Positions 23,188 through 34,671 of a stretch of DNA of 64,000 bases are shown piece after piece. The notes beneath the pieces were generated by a model. The model ran no database searches and had not been told where the DNA came from. It worked only from the letters and a program-made list of their open reading frames with translations. Source of the DNA: Selaginella tamariscina. Taxonomy: Eukaryota > Streptophyta > Lycopodiopsida > Selaginellales > Selaginellaceae. A program made the translations under genes and the position numbers. Within the stretch, counting starts at the first letter, position 1. Each line of letters starts with the position of its first letter. Location: positions 174,501-238,500 of the forward strand of contig PUQB01000127.1 in assembly GCA_003024785.1 (NCBI GenBank). Direction: 5' to 3'.

Positions 23188-24600
23188 TTTGTGGCGACCA
23201 CGGAGGGATAAATTGTACACATGGATAGAGTTCACCGTAGCAAGTAGAGTTGCGGCCCGAAGGAGAGTCGGGATTAACTCATTTGAACAACTAGAAATCA
23301 ACAAGCATCAGCTGGCCAGGAGAATGCGTCGAGCCGACCAAGGAAGGTTGATGGAAGGCAAAGAGGCACCCTGGTTGCCACTCCTCGCCTACCCAAGAAA
23401 ATGATGCAAACACCACATGGCCGAATTGCCGAGAAGTGGTAAACCTGGCATAGCAGCAGAAGAGGCGGTCGCAAGCCACTGCTAATGAAGAAAGATATGA
23501 AGAACCTGCAGCACGTTCGGATGTTATTCCAAGTGTAGGAGCATGCAGGAATGAGCAACACCTGGACGGGCAACCTTGGCCGACAATGACCTACGATGTA
23601 GAGTGGGATAGATGGTAGGACAATGGAAGCCATCCGCCCCCTCTCAACGTAGGTGAAAGTGACGGCTACGTTGAGCCCCCACACCAAAGAGTAGAACCCG
23701 TGTTTGATGAGTACCCCCAAGGGAGGAAACCCCGCATAGGGGAACCCTAGGAAAGGGAAGGCCTGCACTGGAGGCAGGAATCTTGAGGTGGCAAAAGCAG
23801 CATGGATAGTGACAGGGACGAGAGCCAAAGGTCCAGCATGGCCAGCACCATGAGGGACATAAGGTTGGAAACCTAGGGCCGTCAGCACCCACTAGGGTAA
23901 GGCAGGGGGCTCGTGGCTACCTGAAAAGAGGGGAGGAAGAGCCTCGTTCGGAAGGCCCGTAGGGAGGGGCATCGATTACCGACAAAGCAACCTTTGCACT
24001 AGGAGTTTAATTGATCGGATGATGCAGCAAGCCAGGGTGGTTACCATGATGAAACTCGAGGCTTCGGAAGGCTGGAGTACACATAGGACGACCACCTGTG
24101 CGAAGGCGACTGGACGTCGATGAACTGACAAACTGGGAGGAGGTACCAATAAGGGGGCACACAGTGGCCACTTTGGGCAAGGACGAGGGGATTTCATTTA
24201 GGGGTGAGGGAAATCCACCGAGCGACCAAAACCGTATTGGCCCCCGTGAGGAAAATCCGCCAGGGCACACGGCAGAGCCGCAATCACCACGAGACGAGGG
24301 GATACTGTCTCAAGGTGAGGAGGATCCACCCCATCAACCACGATCGTCTAGATGCCGCGCCACCAGTCGTTAGATGGTCCTGCAGAGGGGCCCCGAGGGA
24401 CAACTGGGAGGAGCACGTCCTCATCACCCACCCTCAACAAGAGGGTAGGGGCGCGAGGGAGGAGAAAGGTACCCGTAGAATACCGGGACGTAAACTACAG
24501 CACATCCAAAGTGGAGGGTCCGAATTGAAGCACTTCTCAGGCTCAATGGGACGCCATGGGAATCAATCCGGTAATCTTACTAGCTCGCACACTCAATCAG
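23188..24600 (+). other. family I 5' leader (copy I-3)
   Basis: A GC-rich leader between the LTR and gag, conserved with 60832-62330 and partly 4324-5800. It includes a repeated motif around GAGGGGATT..GGTGAGGAGGATCCACC (24185-24330). The minus-strand open frames here look like shadows. No protein domain recognised. Confidence 0.5.
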
Positions 24601-24609
24601 ATGCAAGAG

Positions 24610-25450
24610 AGCATCATAACAGTGCCCTTACCTGCATTTCATGGAGTGAAGGGTGAAGACGGAGACCAGCACGTACACAAGTTTGAACATGTATGCAAAC
24701 TAAGGAGCGTAAGCAACAACCACAAGAAGCTGAGTATTGGCATGCATTCTGGACAAGAAGGCACACGCATGGTGGATGCAATTCCACGAGGCAAATGAAG
24801 GAGCTCGCTGGGAAACCACATGGAGGGCGTTTCTGAATACCTTTCGGGAGGAAAAGAGCGAGGAAAAGGTGATCCACAAGTTAACAAGCTTGAAATAGAA
24901 AGCGGGAGAGTCGGTCGATGAATATACGGTCCGCATGCTAGGGTACATTGCCCAACTAAGGGATGCCCCAGTCGACTTGACCAAAAAAATGTGGTGCCGA
25001 AAGGGACTGCAACCAGAGATCCGCAAGTGGATTGGCCTAAATGACAATCGAACGTTCGACAAGTTACTCTGGTACACCAAAAAGGCTGAGAAGCGGGAAG
25101 CCGAGAGACGCTAGGAGAGGAAGACGCAAGACAAATCAGACGCCAAGAGGGCAAACGACACCACCACGGGCGAGGAAAACCTCTTGGACATTCCAAAACC
25201 TGCCAGGAAGGAGAGACGGTCAGGAGCCAAGGGGCACATGCAGCTGCAGTGTGGGGATAACCAACGAGGGGCAACACGAAAGGAAGACTTAACCGCAACA
25301 CTGGCTCAAATGGGATACACAGCATGTGGGGACAAGTACTTTTGGGTATGTAACATCTATGGGTCTCACAACACGGACGATTGCTATCAACTAGCCGAAC
25401 TCCTGAGCAATAAGCTACCACAGGGAGCCGCATTGACAGTGGAATGAAAG
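24610..25450 (+). pseudogene. family I gag with knuckle (copy I-3)
   Basis: Capsid blocks: VPLPAFHGVKGEDGDQHVHK, FREEKSEEKVIHKLTSLK, AGESVDEYTVRMLGYIAQLR, APVDLTKKMWCRKGLQPEI and RTFDKLLWYTKKAEKREAE (to 25110). About 200 bases later comes a knuckle-like GDKYFWVCNIYGSHNTDDCY (25328-25387) and QLAELLSNKLPQGAALTVE. A few stops (for example TAG at 25113) break it. This is the best preserved family I gag together with I-4. Confidence 0.72.
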
Positions 25451-25695
25451 GCAGAAGGGGATGCAGATAACCGGAGGAGTTATGGTTGTAGAACGGAGGG
25501 GGACAATCAACCTCGTAGGAGGTCATGATCTGGAGACCGGAATCGTAGGTTCCATTCCCATGAACGGCAACCCTATCGACCCAGGTATGGCAACAGAGAG
25601 AGACGGCCAGAACGCAAGGAGATGACGTGCGCACTATGCTGAGGTCCTCACCTGCTCTACCGATGCTCATGGGTATCTTTAATCAAATGTTGGTT

Positions 25696-25966
25696 TGCTT
25701 CCTTACTCACTGCTTTAATACTATGGGTTTTGTTGCTCGTTCCGTTTTGTGGCGCCTTCGTGTTCCCCTGGTTTCACGTATTTATGGTTGACTTTTTCAT
25801 CTGCTAAGGGAGCCTATTGCACTGTGTTCATTTCGTCGTCCCGTCTTGGTAGTACGATTGCTACTTGGTTCACTTGTAGTGCGGGGTTGGTGTTGGGCTG
25901 GTAGGGATCTGCTCGTTACCTGCCTTGGCAGTGCCGGTTGCTTGCACCTCTAGCATTGGTTGCCAA
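25696..25966 (-). repeat. inverted internal segment of copy I-3
   Basis: Compared with copy I-4 (63373-63655), this stretch is present in reverse complement. For example TTTGCTTCCTTACTCACTGC here corresponds to the complement of the I-4 stretch at about 63615-63655, and CACCTCTAGCATTGGTT to the complement of AACCAATGCTAGAGGCACAA. Flanks (TAATCAAA left, CCAAGAATAACTGAGAAAGG right) are in normal orientation. A local inversion of about 270 bp occurred in one of the copies. Confidence 0.7.
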
Positions 25967-26169
25967 CCGCTCCAGACCAGCAAAGCCCAACTAGGGCCAA
26001 GAATAACTGAGAAAGGCAAGGAGGCAGAAATGCCCCACCTTCAGTATGGGAGAGACCAAGGCATCGACGGGGCAAGAAGTGCCACTTATTTCAATCGCGC
26101 GATGGGGGAATCGGGCACAAGGAGCAGCAAGGCCCCCACCAAGAGGCACTACAACCACAGTGGACTACG

Positions 26170-26560
26170 TGAATGACGTGCCGACCATTCCGATTCGTAT
26201 AGCATGCCGCACAATTAGCGAGGTGATTATAGATGGAGGATGGCAGTCAACATCATGTCAACAGAGCACCATCGTGAGCTGCGTATGCCAACTCTGGAGC
26301 CTACTCCCTTTCAGGTATGCATGGCAAATCAAGGTGAGGTAACACCCAAAGGCATTCTAAGGGTAATAGAAGTCGAGGTCCAAACTATTAAATTTTGAAT
26401 AAATGTTGGCGTCCTCCACATGCACGCCAGAGGGGGATTCGACTTGCTTCTTGGTTGATCTTGGCTCAGGGGCACAAAGGTGCAGCATGACTGGGAGCAC
26501 CAACAAATAAGATTCCGCACCAGGAGGGGAATAAGGTCTATGTCCACAAGCCAAATCTAG
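26170..26560 (+). pseudogene. family I protease remnant (copy I-3)
   Basis: VDYVNDVPTIPIRIACRTIS and EVIIDGG match VDYVNDVPTILVHMACHRIS and KVIIDGG in I-4. Further pieces (HPKAF, MLASSTCTPEGDST, then CFLVDLG) track the protease of I-2. Frameshifted after the DGG motif. Confidence 0.6.
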
Positions 26561-26963
26561 GCACCCACGCAAAAATTTAGAGCGCTAGAATACTAGGAGC
26601 CAAGCAGGTGCTGAGGATGGAACGAGGGCTCAATGGCGACCTCTAGCAGATGTCCTCTAGGCTCAAGCCGTGTCAGGCAGAAGGCCCCTCACCAGAGGCA
26701 GCACTACGCGAGCAAACCAAGGATCACAGGGGGGACGGTCAAAGCCCAAAACTATACAAACACAGTGTGGGAGCACAAAAACTGGTTCACTGACCACCAT
26801 GACGATTCCGGAGGACCCACTTGGACACACCCCAGTCAAACGACCGCACCATTCAAGCAGACCCGACCCAAGCCCGGTATCAGAATAGACCGGCATCCCT
26901 ATACCATCCCCGGCCTCAACCACGAGTACCCACAACCACACTAATTAGAGATTAGCATTGGAA

Positions 26964-26981
26964 GCGGGGGGGGGGGGGGGG
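26964..26981 (+). repeat. poly-G run
   Basis: A GC followed by about 16 consecutive G residues, just 3' of a polypyrimidine-poor stretch in copy I-3. Such runs are prone to slippage and to assembly or sequencing error. Confidence 0.8.
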
Positions 26982-27319
26982 AAAGCTCCGGCGAGGACAC
27001 TCCCTAGTAGAAGTAGGGTGCAAAGTCCCAGGTGTGGGACGCGCGAGACCGATAATGGAAAGCCTCAGTAGGAAGGGACCAACAAGTAAGGCTCTACAGT
27101 TAGAACCAGGGTGGGTCCCGCTAGGCACCATCAAGACCACAACAAGTGACAATAACGGACAAGCACTACGACGGACAATCAACAGTAGTTGCTTTGGGCC
27201 AAACATCCACCCTAGATGAAGCACATCCAAGGAATCCTGGGGTAGGGTAGCCAATGCGACGGGGAGACCCCAAGGAAGCACAATAGGAAGGACAACGCAG
27301 TCAGAAGCAGGATCTCTAA

Positions 27320-27720
27320 ACACACGTGTCGGGCGACACCATCATTGTGTATCTGGACGCAGGGATAGTCACGCCAGTCACCTCGGAGGACGTCATGAGG
27401 ACTGCCATGTCACCTATCCTCAGGAAGGAGGTGTACAGTGCCACACTTCCATTACCATGACCATAGATTGGACGGAGAGGAACCGGCCAGTGGTGATCGA
27501 AGAGATTCATGTATTCGAGGGCCAGGAGCGAACATCAGAACTCGTGTTTCCTAGGCACTCCAGGTTCAAAGAACTGATCGGCCGACCTGAATTCGGTGAG
27601 TCAGGAGACAACTGTAGTTGGATGAATTCTTCAACCTTCCATCGGCAGAAGTGGAGGCCCTAGGATTTGCTGAGAAGGCCAAACAATTCATCCAGTTGGT
27701 GGAACTTGTAGCTAGTTAGA
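27320..27720 (+). pseudogene. family I extra 3' ORF A (copy I-3)
   Basis: Reads VTPVTSEDVMRTAM, TIDWTERNRPVVIEE, and SELVFPRHSRFKELIGRPEF. The I-2 copy (32200-32700) reads APVTSDDITKSTM, WEVQVTYVGHERIA and TLVFPKYSPFKELV at the same positions, so this was a real protein conserved in the family. It lies 3' of where pol would be. Function unknown. Confidence 0.5.
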
Positions 27721-28439
27721 CCGGGCGCAAGGGGATACAGTTCTGCACAGATGGGAGCGCAGTCTTCCGCATTATGTTCGATGAACTAGTGATAGTCTTC
27801 CGACTATCAAGGGATGGCCTCGCCTTAGGAGAATTTTCTTACACGGAGCTTTAACAGCCCACCACCATAGGGACCCATGCACTACGAGGCATACAAGTGA
27901 AGGAGGAAGCAGCTAAATTCATAGCACTAGTGGCCTTCATGTTCATGGGAAGAACAGGGAGACAGATCATTAGGCGGTTGGTGAACGATCTTTGCAGGGC
28001 CTGGGAAGGAGTTGCGATAAACTAGGCAGACTGCCTTAGGCAGTACTTGGTTCCGACTCTAACCAGCTGAATCCACAAAGTTTGGACTGGGACTGAGCAA
28101 AGACTTTTTAGGGCCAGCCATATCACTATTATGACCACATGTTCATTTGGCCGAACAACAGTTAGAGCACCACCATCGCTCTAGACGAAGGACGAAGAAC
28201 AGAGGAGAGAAAGTCAAGACAACCGTAAGGAGCAACTAGGACCCCTGAAGTCGACAAAGGAACAGGCGGAAGGTAGCCCCCCTCCTGACCAAGAACCACC
28301 TAAGCACGGGATGTCAGAACCTATACCGCGGTTCCCCTGGCTATAGGACCCCCGTTACCACCGAAATCCCCATCGGAAACACCCAAGCAATCAACCAGGC
28401 TAGGCCAGGGAGAAAAGGAAGGCGAGTCTGAGGAAGAGT

Positions 28440-29330
28440 CAAAGGCTACCTACCAACATTTCCATGCCAACAGACGGTGGGCCTCAACGGCCTATATCAA
28501 GCTCGTGGAGGCCTTTGACCAGTTAAAGGAAGCAATGACAATGTTTAACAACCTCGACCTCCCAGCCGTGGCAAAAGAACACGATGCCATAGTGGCTGAG
28601 CTTATGGAACAACGACAAGAAGCACGGGAGGATACCCAAAAAGCTAAGGAACTACTGTGCCAAGGGGGCTGACTGTGTATGATAGTATTAAAAGGGAAGG
28701 ACTCCTGGGAACTCTGGAGCGAGAGAGCAACGAAATTCCATAGGTTATATAGTGAGTGCGAAACCCTCCTAGGGCTATTGGACAACCACCAGCACACTCG
28801 CAGCTAGGCCATAGCAAAGAAAGAAAAGCAAATTCACAAACTCAAGACTGGGATCGAGCGAAGGAGTGGGGAGCTCGAAGAAGCCCAAGCAAAACTGATG
28901 GTGGTCAGGGAAGAGTTGCACCAAAAGGCTCAACTCATAAGGGCTAGTCGCATCTATGGCCGGCCAGAAGGAACCCCTACTCGGAGGGCCATAGGCGAGC
29001 GTTGCATTATCGCCAAGTATAGGACAGGAGCATGGCTCAACCAGGAAATAGGACCCACCACGAATCACTACCACAGGATTGGTGGAGCATGCCTGACAAC
29101 AAGCCCAACTACTGTAGCAAGGGAACAAGAGTTATAGCACTCACGCAAGTGAGTTCAGGAGCTGGAGGCTCAAGTAAAACACACATGAGGCGGGGTTCTA
29201 GAGGGAGCTACAGAACGCTACCAAGCTATAGGAGGCAATGATCACAACCTTGAAGTAGAAGCTAGCCACAGTGGAAAACGAAGCTACTACCTACCGCAAC
29301 CACTCGGGCATAGCATAGGTGAAGGGAGCA
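28440..29330 (+). pseudogene. family I extra 3' ORF B, coiled-coil (copy I-3)
   Basis: Reads TAYIKLVEAFDQLKEAMTMF, NNLDLPAVAKEHDAIVAELM and EQRQEAREDTQKAKELL, then KEKQIHKLKTGIERRSGELE and EAQAKLMVVREELHQKAQLI. These are long charged heptad-like helices. Similar sequence occurs in I-2 (33760-34660) and inverted at 59480-60310. Probably a structural coiled-coil protein or domain. Stops are present. Confidence 0.5.
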
Positions 29331-29373
29331 CATGGCCCGAGGACGTGTCAATGAATAAGTCCTAGGCATCTAG

Positions 29374-29754
29374 TTGACAGTGGTTTGACCACCATCAAAA
29401 CTGCCAGCCAGGCAAATGAGCGACGGGATGGAATGCCAAGCAATGAAGGTACCGCAGTACAGACCGACAGTGACAGTTGTCAAGCGGCGCTTAACCAGGT
29501 GTAGATCCAATCGTCCGGATCAACTACCTAGGGTACTCGGGACATCACGCATAAGGGTGGTGCATAAATGTGATAGGTAGGACTCTGTCACATGGCGGCA
29601 AACCAGTGAGAGAGTGCCACCTGTACCTAGGGTCTAGCACTAGCCAGCCCATTCTATAAGGAGGAAGGCCAGTAGTGGGTTAGGGTCCTTCTAGTCCAGT
29701 TTTTGTCTTGTATCTTGCTCCACCTTCCTGAGGTAGCTTGTGCTCAAGCAGGCA

Positions 29755-29785
<31 letters not shown>

Positions 29786-30068
29786 CCTTTTGTTCACCAT
29801 CTCTCTGGTGATTCTCCTCTTGCTCCGCTCCTAGGCCAACAACATACTCAGCTACCAAGCGGCAGCATTGCTCCAGGAGAACTCCCCCACCCTTGTACAC
29901 GAACCCTCACTGCATCTGGGTAGAGGCCATTCAGCACTTTCTAGTACTCCCGAGGTAAGGCCGGCTTACCGGCACAACCCCTGGGATTGGATGCTATCCA
30001 TAGCATCCTAGTGACCATCGAGGCTTCATAACAAGCACCACATCTGGCCTGTGGAGTCCCGACGACCA
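29374..30068 (+). repeat. 3' LTR of copy I-3
   Basis: Starts TTGACAGTGGTTTGACCACC and ends CCCGACGACCA, after which RT of I-2 resumes. It contains TATA-like TCTATAAGGAGG and a long (AT)n at about 29754-29781. Collinear with 22499-23187. Confidence 0.8.
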
Positions 30069-30720
30069 AGAATCACAATAGACCATGGGGTGGTGTGGGT
30101 GATATCAAAATGCCACATCTCTAGAACATCCTCGAGCTCATGCAGTTCTTGGGGAAGGCAAGCTTTTACCACAAGTTCATTAGATAGTACACCAACAAGG
30201 CCCAACCAATGATCAAGCTTCTCACAAAGGAGACACCATATGAATGAACGATCAATCGACAAAGAGCTTTTGAAGACATAAAGCACTAGTTGGTGGAGGC
30301 ACCCATCCTCATTTCACTAGATTGAAATCGATAGTTCCATCTACATACAAACAGATCTAACATGGCAATTGGCACCGTTCTATCATAGGAGGACGAGGCA
30401 TGAATGTTGTAACCCATCGCATATGGGAGCCAACTCATGAAACCGGCCAAGCACAATTATTTAACAATGGACAAAGAATGCATGGCAGTGATCTATGGGG
30501 TTTCAAAGTTTGTCACTACCTCTTGGGCAACCACTTCGTGTTGATTGTAGACCACCACACCCTGTTGTACCTCATTAACAAGCCATAGCCGATTGGACGA
30601 TCAGTGGATCCTCTTATTGCAAGAGTTCGACTGCACAGAGTTCCACAAGGCTGGTAAGCTACATGTTTCCCCTAATTTTCTATTTAGGATATCAAGTGGC
30701 AAAACAACTAGACTTCACAC
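30069..30720 (+). pseudogene. family I RT C-terminus and RNase H (copy I-2)
   Basis: Continuation after the I-3 insertion: LMQFLGKASFYHKFIR, MIKLLTKETPYE, then RNase H blocks NMAIGTVLS (catalytic Asp position not conserved), PIAYGSQLMKPAKHNYLTMD, KECMAVIYGVSKF and a VDHHTLLYLINKP segment (30547-30588, Asp present). The order matches gypsy RT-RNase H. Several stops. Confidence 0.7.
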
Positions 30721-30999
30721 CATTGCTCGACATACTAGATGTCAACCTCTTTGAAGCTGCAGTAAAACTACACAACCCGTCATGAATCAACATGCTAGCA
30801 GACGTCATGGAGGTGTCGGAGTGGCAACAGCCAATACGACGCTACCTTAACAAAGGATTCAATGGACTCCTAAGGATGTTTTCTAGCCAGAACGTAATCT
30901 TGCCTGAAGGACCATGTCGTTCTAGCTGATCAAAGATCAGCTATATAAGGGGGAAGAGATGACACCCTCCGAAGATGTCCCCTAGGATGGGAAATCCCT

Positions 31000-32005
31000 A
31001 GGATCCTCAATGTAGCACATGCGAAGATTAATGTTGGACACTTTTGGGGGGGAGAAAACAATTAGAAATATTTTATAGACGGAACTGTGGTGGCCAACGA
31101 TCTTTTAAGATGCCACAAGAACAGCAAGGAGCTATAGCCACTATCAGCGAATCGGTCGACCAAAGGCTAGGCAATGTATAGAATACCACCATCAATAGGA
31201 ATGTTGATATTTGAGAAGTGGGGGCTGACTTTGTAGGAATGATTAATTCGAAGGCCCATACAACACACTTTAGGTACATTGTGGTAGCAATGGATTACGC
31301 TACAAAATGGGTAGAAGCAAAGGCACTTAGAGAGGCAATGGCAAGGCAAACGACCAAGTTCATCTATGGGAACATCTTGATGATGTTTGGATGTCCATTA
31401 GAATTAGTGTTAAACTAAGGGAGTCACTTTATCAACGAAGTGATCCGCAAGTTGGTCAGCACATTCATCATCAAACATCACATGTTAATAGCTTACTATC
31501 CACAATAAAACGAATAGGTGGAGTCCACCAATAAGACATTGGTGACGATCTTGAGGAAACTCTAATACGACGAACCCTAGCAGTGGGAGGAGATGCTACC
31601 ATTTGTCTTATGGGCATATCAAATGACTTTCAAATTGGCAACTAGAGCCATGCCCCTCCACTTGGCATATGGCTTGGAGGCCATCATGCCATGGGAGTTC
31701 ATCATTCCTAGCTTGCAAACAAGCCTGACAAAGAAAATCATGGAAGAGTTGGTGATCACCTGACAACAACAAGTCAAACATGGGAAAGACAAGAAAAAGA
31801 AGCTTCGAAGGTATGAACTAGGGCAATGGGTATGGTAGTACAAAAACCCATAGGAACTTTGGAAGGACAAGTTTAGACTAGGATGGAAAGGATTGTATGA
31901 GGTCCTTGAGGTTTTCAACAACGGGATGGTACTATTGGGCCTTAACGGACAACCACTAAGACAAAAGGTCAACGGAAACCACCTTAAGCCATACCCCACT
32001 TGACC
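31000..32005 (+). pseudogene. family I integrase (copy I-2)
   Basis: RRLMLDTFGGEKTIRNIL and LWWPTIF precede the core. The core, open at 31218-31418, reads GADFVGMINSK (first Asp), HFRYIVVAMDYATKWVEAKA, FGCPLELVLN (Asp of the DxG motif replaced by Asn), GSHFINEV, and AYYPQ..E..VESTNKTL (Glu). Tail: KQQVKHGKDKKKKLRRYE-like, then DGTIGP-type pieces. Typical gypsy integrase, inactivated. Confidence 0.72.
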
Positions 32006-32199
32006 GAATCCCAAGCAAGGTACCCTAGCACATAAGAGTGACGATAACAAGACCATCAAACAAATGGACAACAAACAGTAGGGTGGTACGAGCAAAAGCA
32101 GTGAGCATTCGGCAGGAGAGTTGGTCCTTAGAAATCACACGAGTGGCTAGCTTACAAGGTCACATGGTCCACAAAAGTGGACCACACACATGAGGCACA

Positions 32200-33230
32200 T
32201 ACTACGAAGGCAATGATGGTTGGGTAGTGCCATCATTGTATAATCAAGGTGCAAGGATAAATGCACCAGTCACCTCAGATGACATCACTAAATCTACCAT
32301 GTTAGTAGCACCTTCAAAACGGCGGCATAAACAGCCCAAGGGCGTACATTTTTTTTCTATTTTGTAACAGGCACTCCATGCTCAATTACTCAGTTCTCTG
32401 ATGCCATGCCCACAAATGGACCGAGTGCATTAGGCCAGCATTGATTTGGGAAGTCCAGGTGACCTATGTAGGACATGAAAGGATAGCCACGTTGGTCTTT
32501 CCCAAGTACTCTCCATTTAAGGAGTTAGTCAATCTATTTGAAGTAGTGCAAGCTAGGAAGAAGATGCATCTGCTTAGATTCTTTAGTCTTCCTTGAGAAC
32601 ATGTGGAAGACTCGGAGTTTGCAGAACTAGCAAGGTACTTTATCTACTCCGCCCAGTTGGAGACTGGGAAGACCAAGCAGTCCAAGATCCGATTCAACCT
32701 GGGGGGGCATGTCCTATCACATGGAAATCGATGATTTAGCGATGGCCTTCCAACTACTAGAGGGCAGGCTGCCGCTGGATGGCCTCTTAGAACTCACATA
32801 CCAATGGTTCTCCACGAAGGAGGAGATCTCCTTGTGCTTACATGAGGCACTTATCACCTTTTTTGTTCACAAAAAGAACAGAGAGGAGGATAACCACACG
32901 GCTAATGAACACCCTATGCTGTACATAGGAGGGGATTGAGGTGGTCTTGGTGGACGATCTCAAACACTACATGATTCTGGTGCTAATTGGCATCAACAAA
33001 ATTAGGAATGGGAGCAAGCAAAGACTCTCAACAACCGAGCACATCAACGTGATGATTGCTTAGTTGCTCAGTCAAGTTTCGACCCCCATACTTGTGCAGC
33101 TCAAAACTGATACCATAGGCCACTTAAAGGAGGGAGAGAAATCTAGGATGAGATGGGTAGACAAGGGAAAATAGCCGGAGGTCGAAGAGTCATCCTGCAA
33201 GAGGGGTCAAGACAAAGGATCCCATGGATT
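32200..33230 (+). pseudogene. family I extra 3' ORF A (copy I-2)
   Basis: Counterpart of 27320-27720 but longer. Besides the shared blocks it has FAELARYFIYSAQLETGK, SKIRFNL and an open stretch at 32709-32936 (MEIDDLAMAFQLLEGRLPLD, LLELTYQWFSTKEEISLCLH). It lies between integrase and the coiled-coil ORF. No known domain recognised. Position resembles extra ORFs of plant gypsy elements. Confidence 0.45.
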
Positions 33231-33480
33231 AATTTTCTTGCCTTAAACCATGGTTTTTACTATTCATGAATAGTAAACCCTAATTTTTAATATATATATA
33301 TATATATATATTATATATAATATTTAATATAATGAATAAATTAAAAAGGTATAAATTAAAAAATATAAGATTAAATTTATATATTTGATTTAATTTAAAA
33401 TTATTAAAAATCATTATATAAATTGGTTTGAAATTTGCTAATCTAAACTGCCATGGTTTATTTGGTGATTTAAACTATGG
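33231..33480. other. AT-rich insertion-like spacer in copy I-2
   Basis: An abrupt AT-rich stretch with (TA)n at 33290-33320 between GC-richer ORF A and ORF B. The segment ACCATGGTTTTTACTATTCA (33248-33267) and AATCTAAACTGCCATGGTTTA are loosely inverted. It may be a small insertion; no coding. Confidence 0.35.
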
Positions 33481-34671
33481 TCTAAATTAAAATTGTCAAT
33501 CCATGAAGTATCCCAAACTAAAGAAGTGGAGATTCAAAAATCTGTGAAAAAAGGAGTGAAGGTCCAGCAACAAAGTTCGTCCCAACAGTTCCCATTGCTG
33601 TAAACCCTTAATTACCCACAAACCCACCACAAGTACCGAAGAACCAGTTGGACACACTAGACAACCACCACAATCATTAGTGGTTGAACCCAAGGTTGAA
33701 GAAGAAGAGTCAAATGTTCAACTGTCAGACACCTACCACCGCTTCCACCTAAACGGGTGATGGGCATCTGGGGCCCATAGTGAACTCGTGAAGGCCTTTG
33801 GTCAGATTAGAGAGGCTATGGCAATCTACGACAACTTGGATCTCAAGGGGATAGTTGAGGAACACGACACCATTGTGGAGAGCCTCATAGGATGATATCG
33901 AACCACACAAGGAGATGACAAGAAGTATAATGCGCAAGTCCTCTAGGGTGTTCAACATTAGGAAAAGGCGAAGAAGGAACTAGCATTTTTGTAGCAAAAT
34001 TGTGTCTCAATAACTGCTGCATTTGACAAACTCCAGAAGAAGCACAAGGAACTCCAAAGAAGCCACAAGCAACTCCAGCGCAACCACAAGCAACTCCAGT
34101 GCAACCACAAGCAACTCTAGTGCAACCGTGAGTATGCGATAGTTGAGAAAGCCTGACAAGCCTAAGAGCTCGGTACCAAACTAAAGCAAAAGGAGGGGGA
34201 AGCTTAAGGACATCTAAGATTTGATAGCAATGGCAAAGGTAGAGTTGTGCCAACATAGCAACTAGCTCACAGCATGCGAGCAAGAACTGGACGAGGTCAA
34301 GGCACAGCTAACAGCACAAGACAAAAGGACCAAATAGGATGACCAGGCCCTAGTGATCCCACCTTAACATGACAAGAACATGGAGCAAGTACAAGCGCTG
34401 AGGCCAAGGTAGACCATGTAATCTTGGTGAAGGAGTTGGAAGGAACATGCAAAGCCACAAGTAGTGGATCAAGAAGAGCTACAACAACACAAACAAGTCA
34501 AGCATTGCAACTAAGCTATAGGGGCCACAGAGCTCATGGACGCAACAATACTGCACTAGAGCTTAAGTTGGAGGCAGTGGAGAAGGAAGGCGTCACATAC
34601 CATAACACTATGGGTGGCCCAAGGACGCTTAGGACATGCTCGAGATGCCAACAGATAAGCTGAGCATCTAG
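33480..34671 (+). pseudogene. family I extra 3' ORF B, coiled-coil (copy I-2)
   Basis: Pieces such as IREAMAIYDNLDLKGIVEEH, DTIVESL, and a short repeat encoding KQLQRNH/KQLQCNH units (about 34060-34125; 24-bp near-repeats CACAAGCAACTCCAGTGCAAC) lead into charged helices. Homologous to 28440-29330. Stops break it. Confidence 0.45.

Larger units (their letters stand above)
22499..30068 (+). mobile_element. Ty3/gypsy family I copy I-3, pol-less, two LTRs
   Basis: A full-length structural copy inside I-2 with LTRs of about 690 bp at both ends. Internal order: leader (23188-24600), gag (24610-25450), an inverted segment (about 25696-25966), protease remnant (26170-26560), then directly the 3' extra ORFs (27320-27720 and 28440-29330). 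No RT, RNase H or integrase is found between protease and the 3' ORFs, whereas I-2 has about 11 kb of equivalent including nested DNA. It was probably a non-autonomous derivative moved by relatives. Confidence 0.78.

Noticed and set aside
23298-25670. Long minus-strand open frames (for example 24639-25670, 343 codons)
   Set aside because: They lie antisense to family I leader and gag, are Pro/Ser/Cys/Leu-rich without domains, and recur in I-4 only because the plus-strand gag is conserved.
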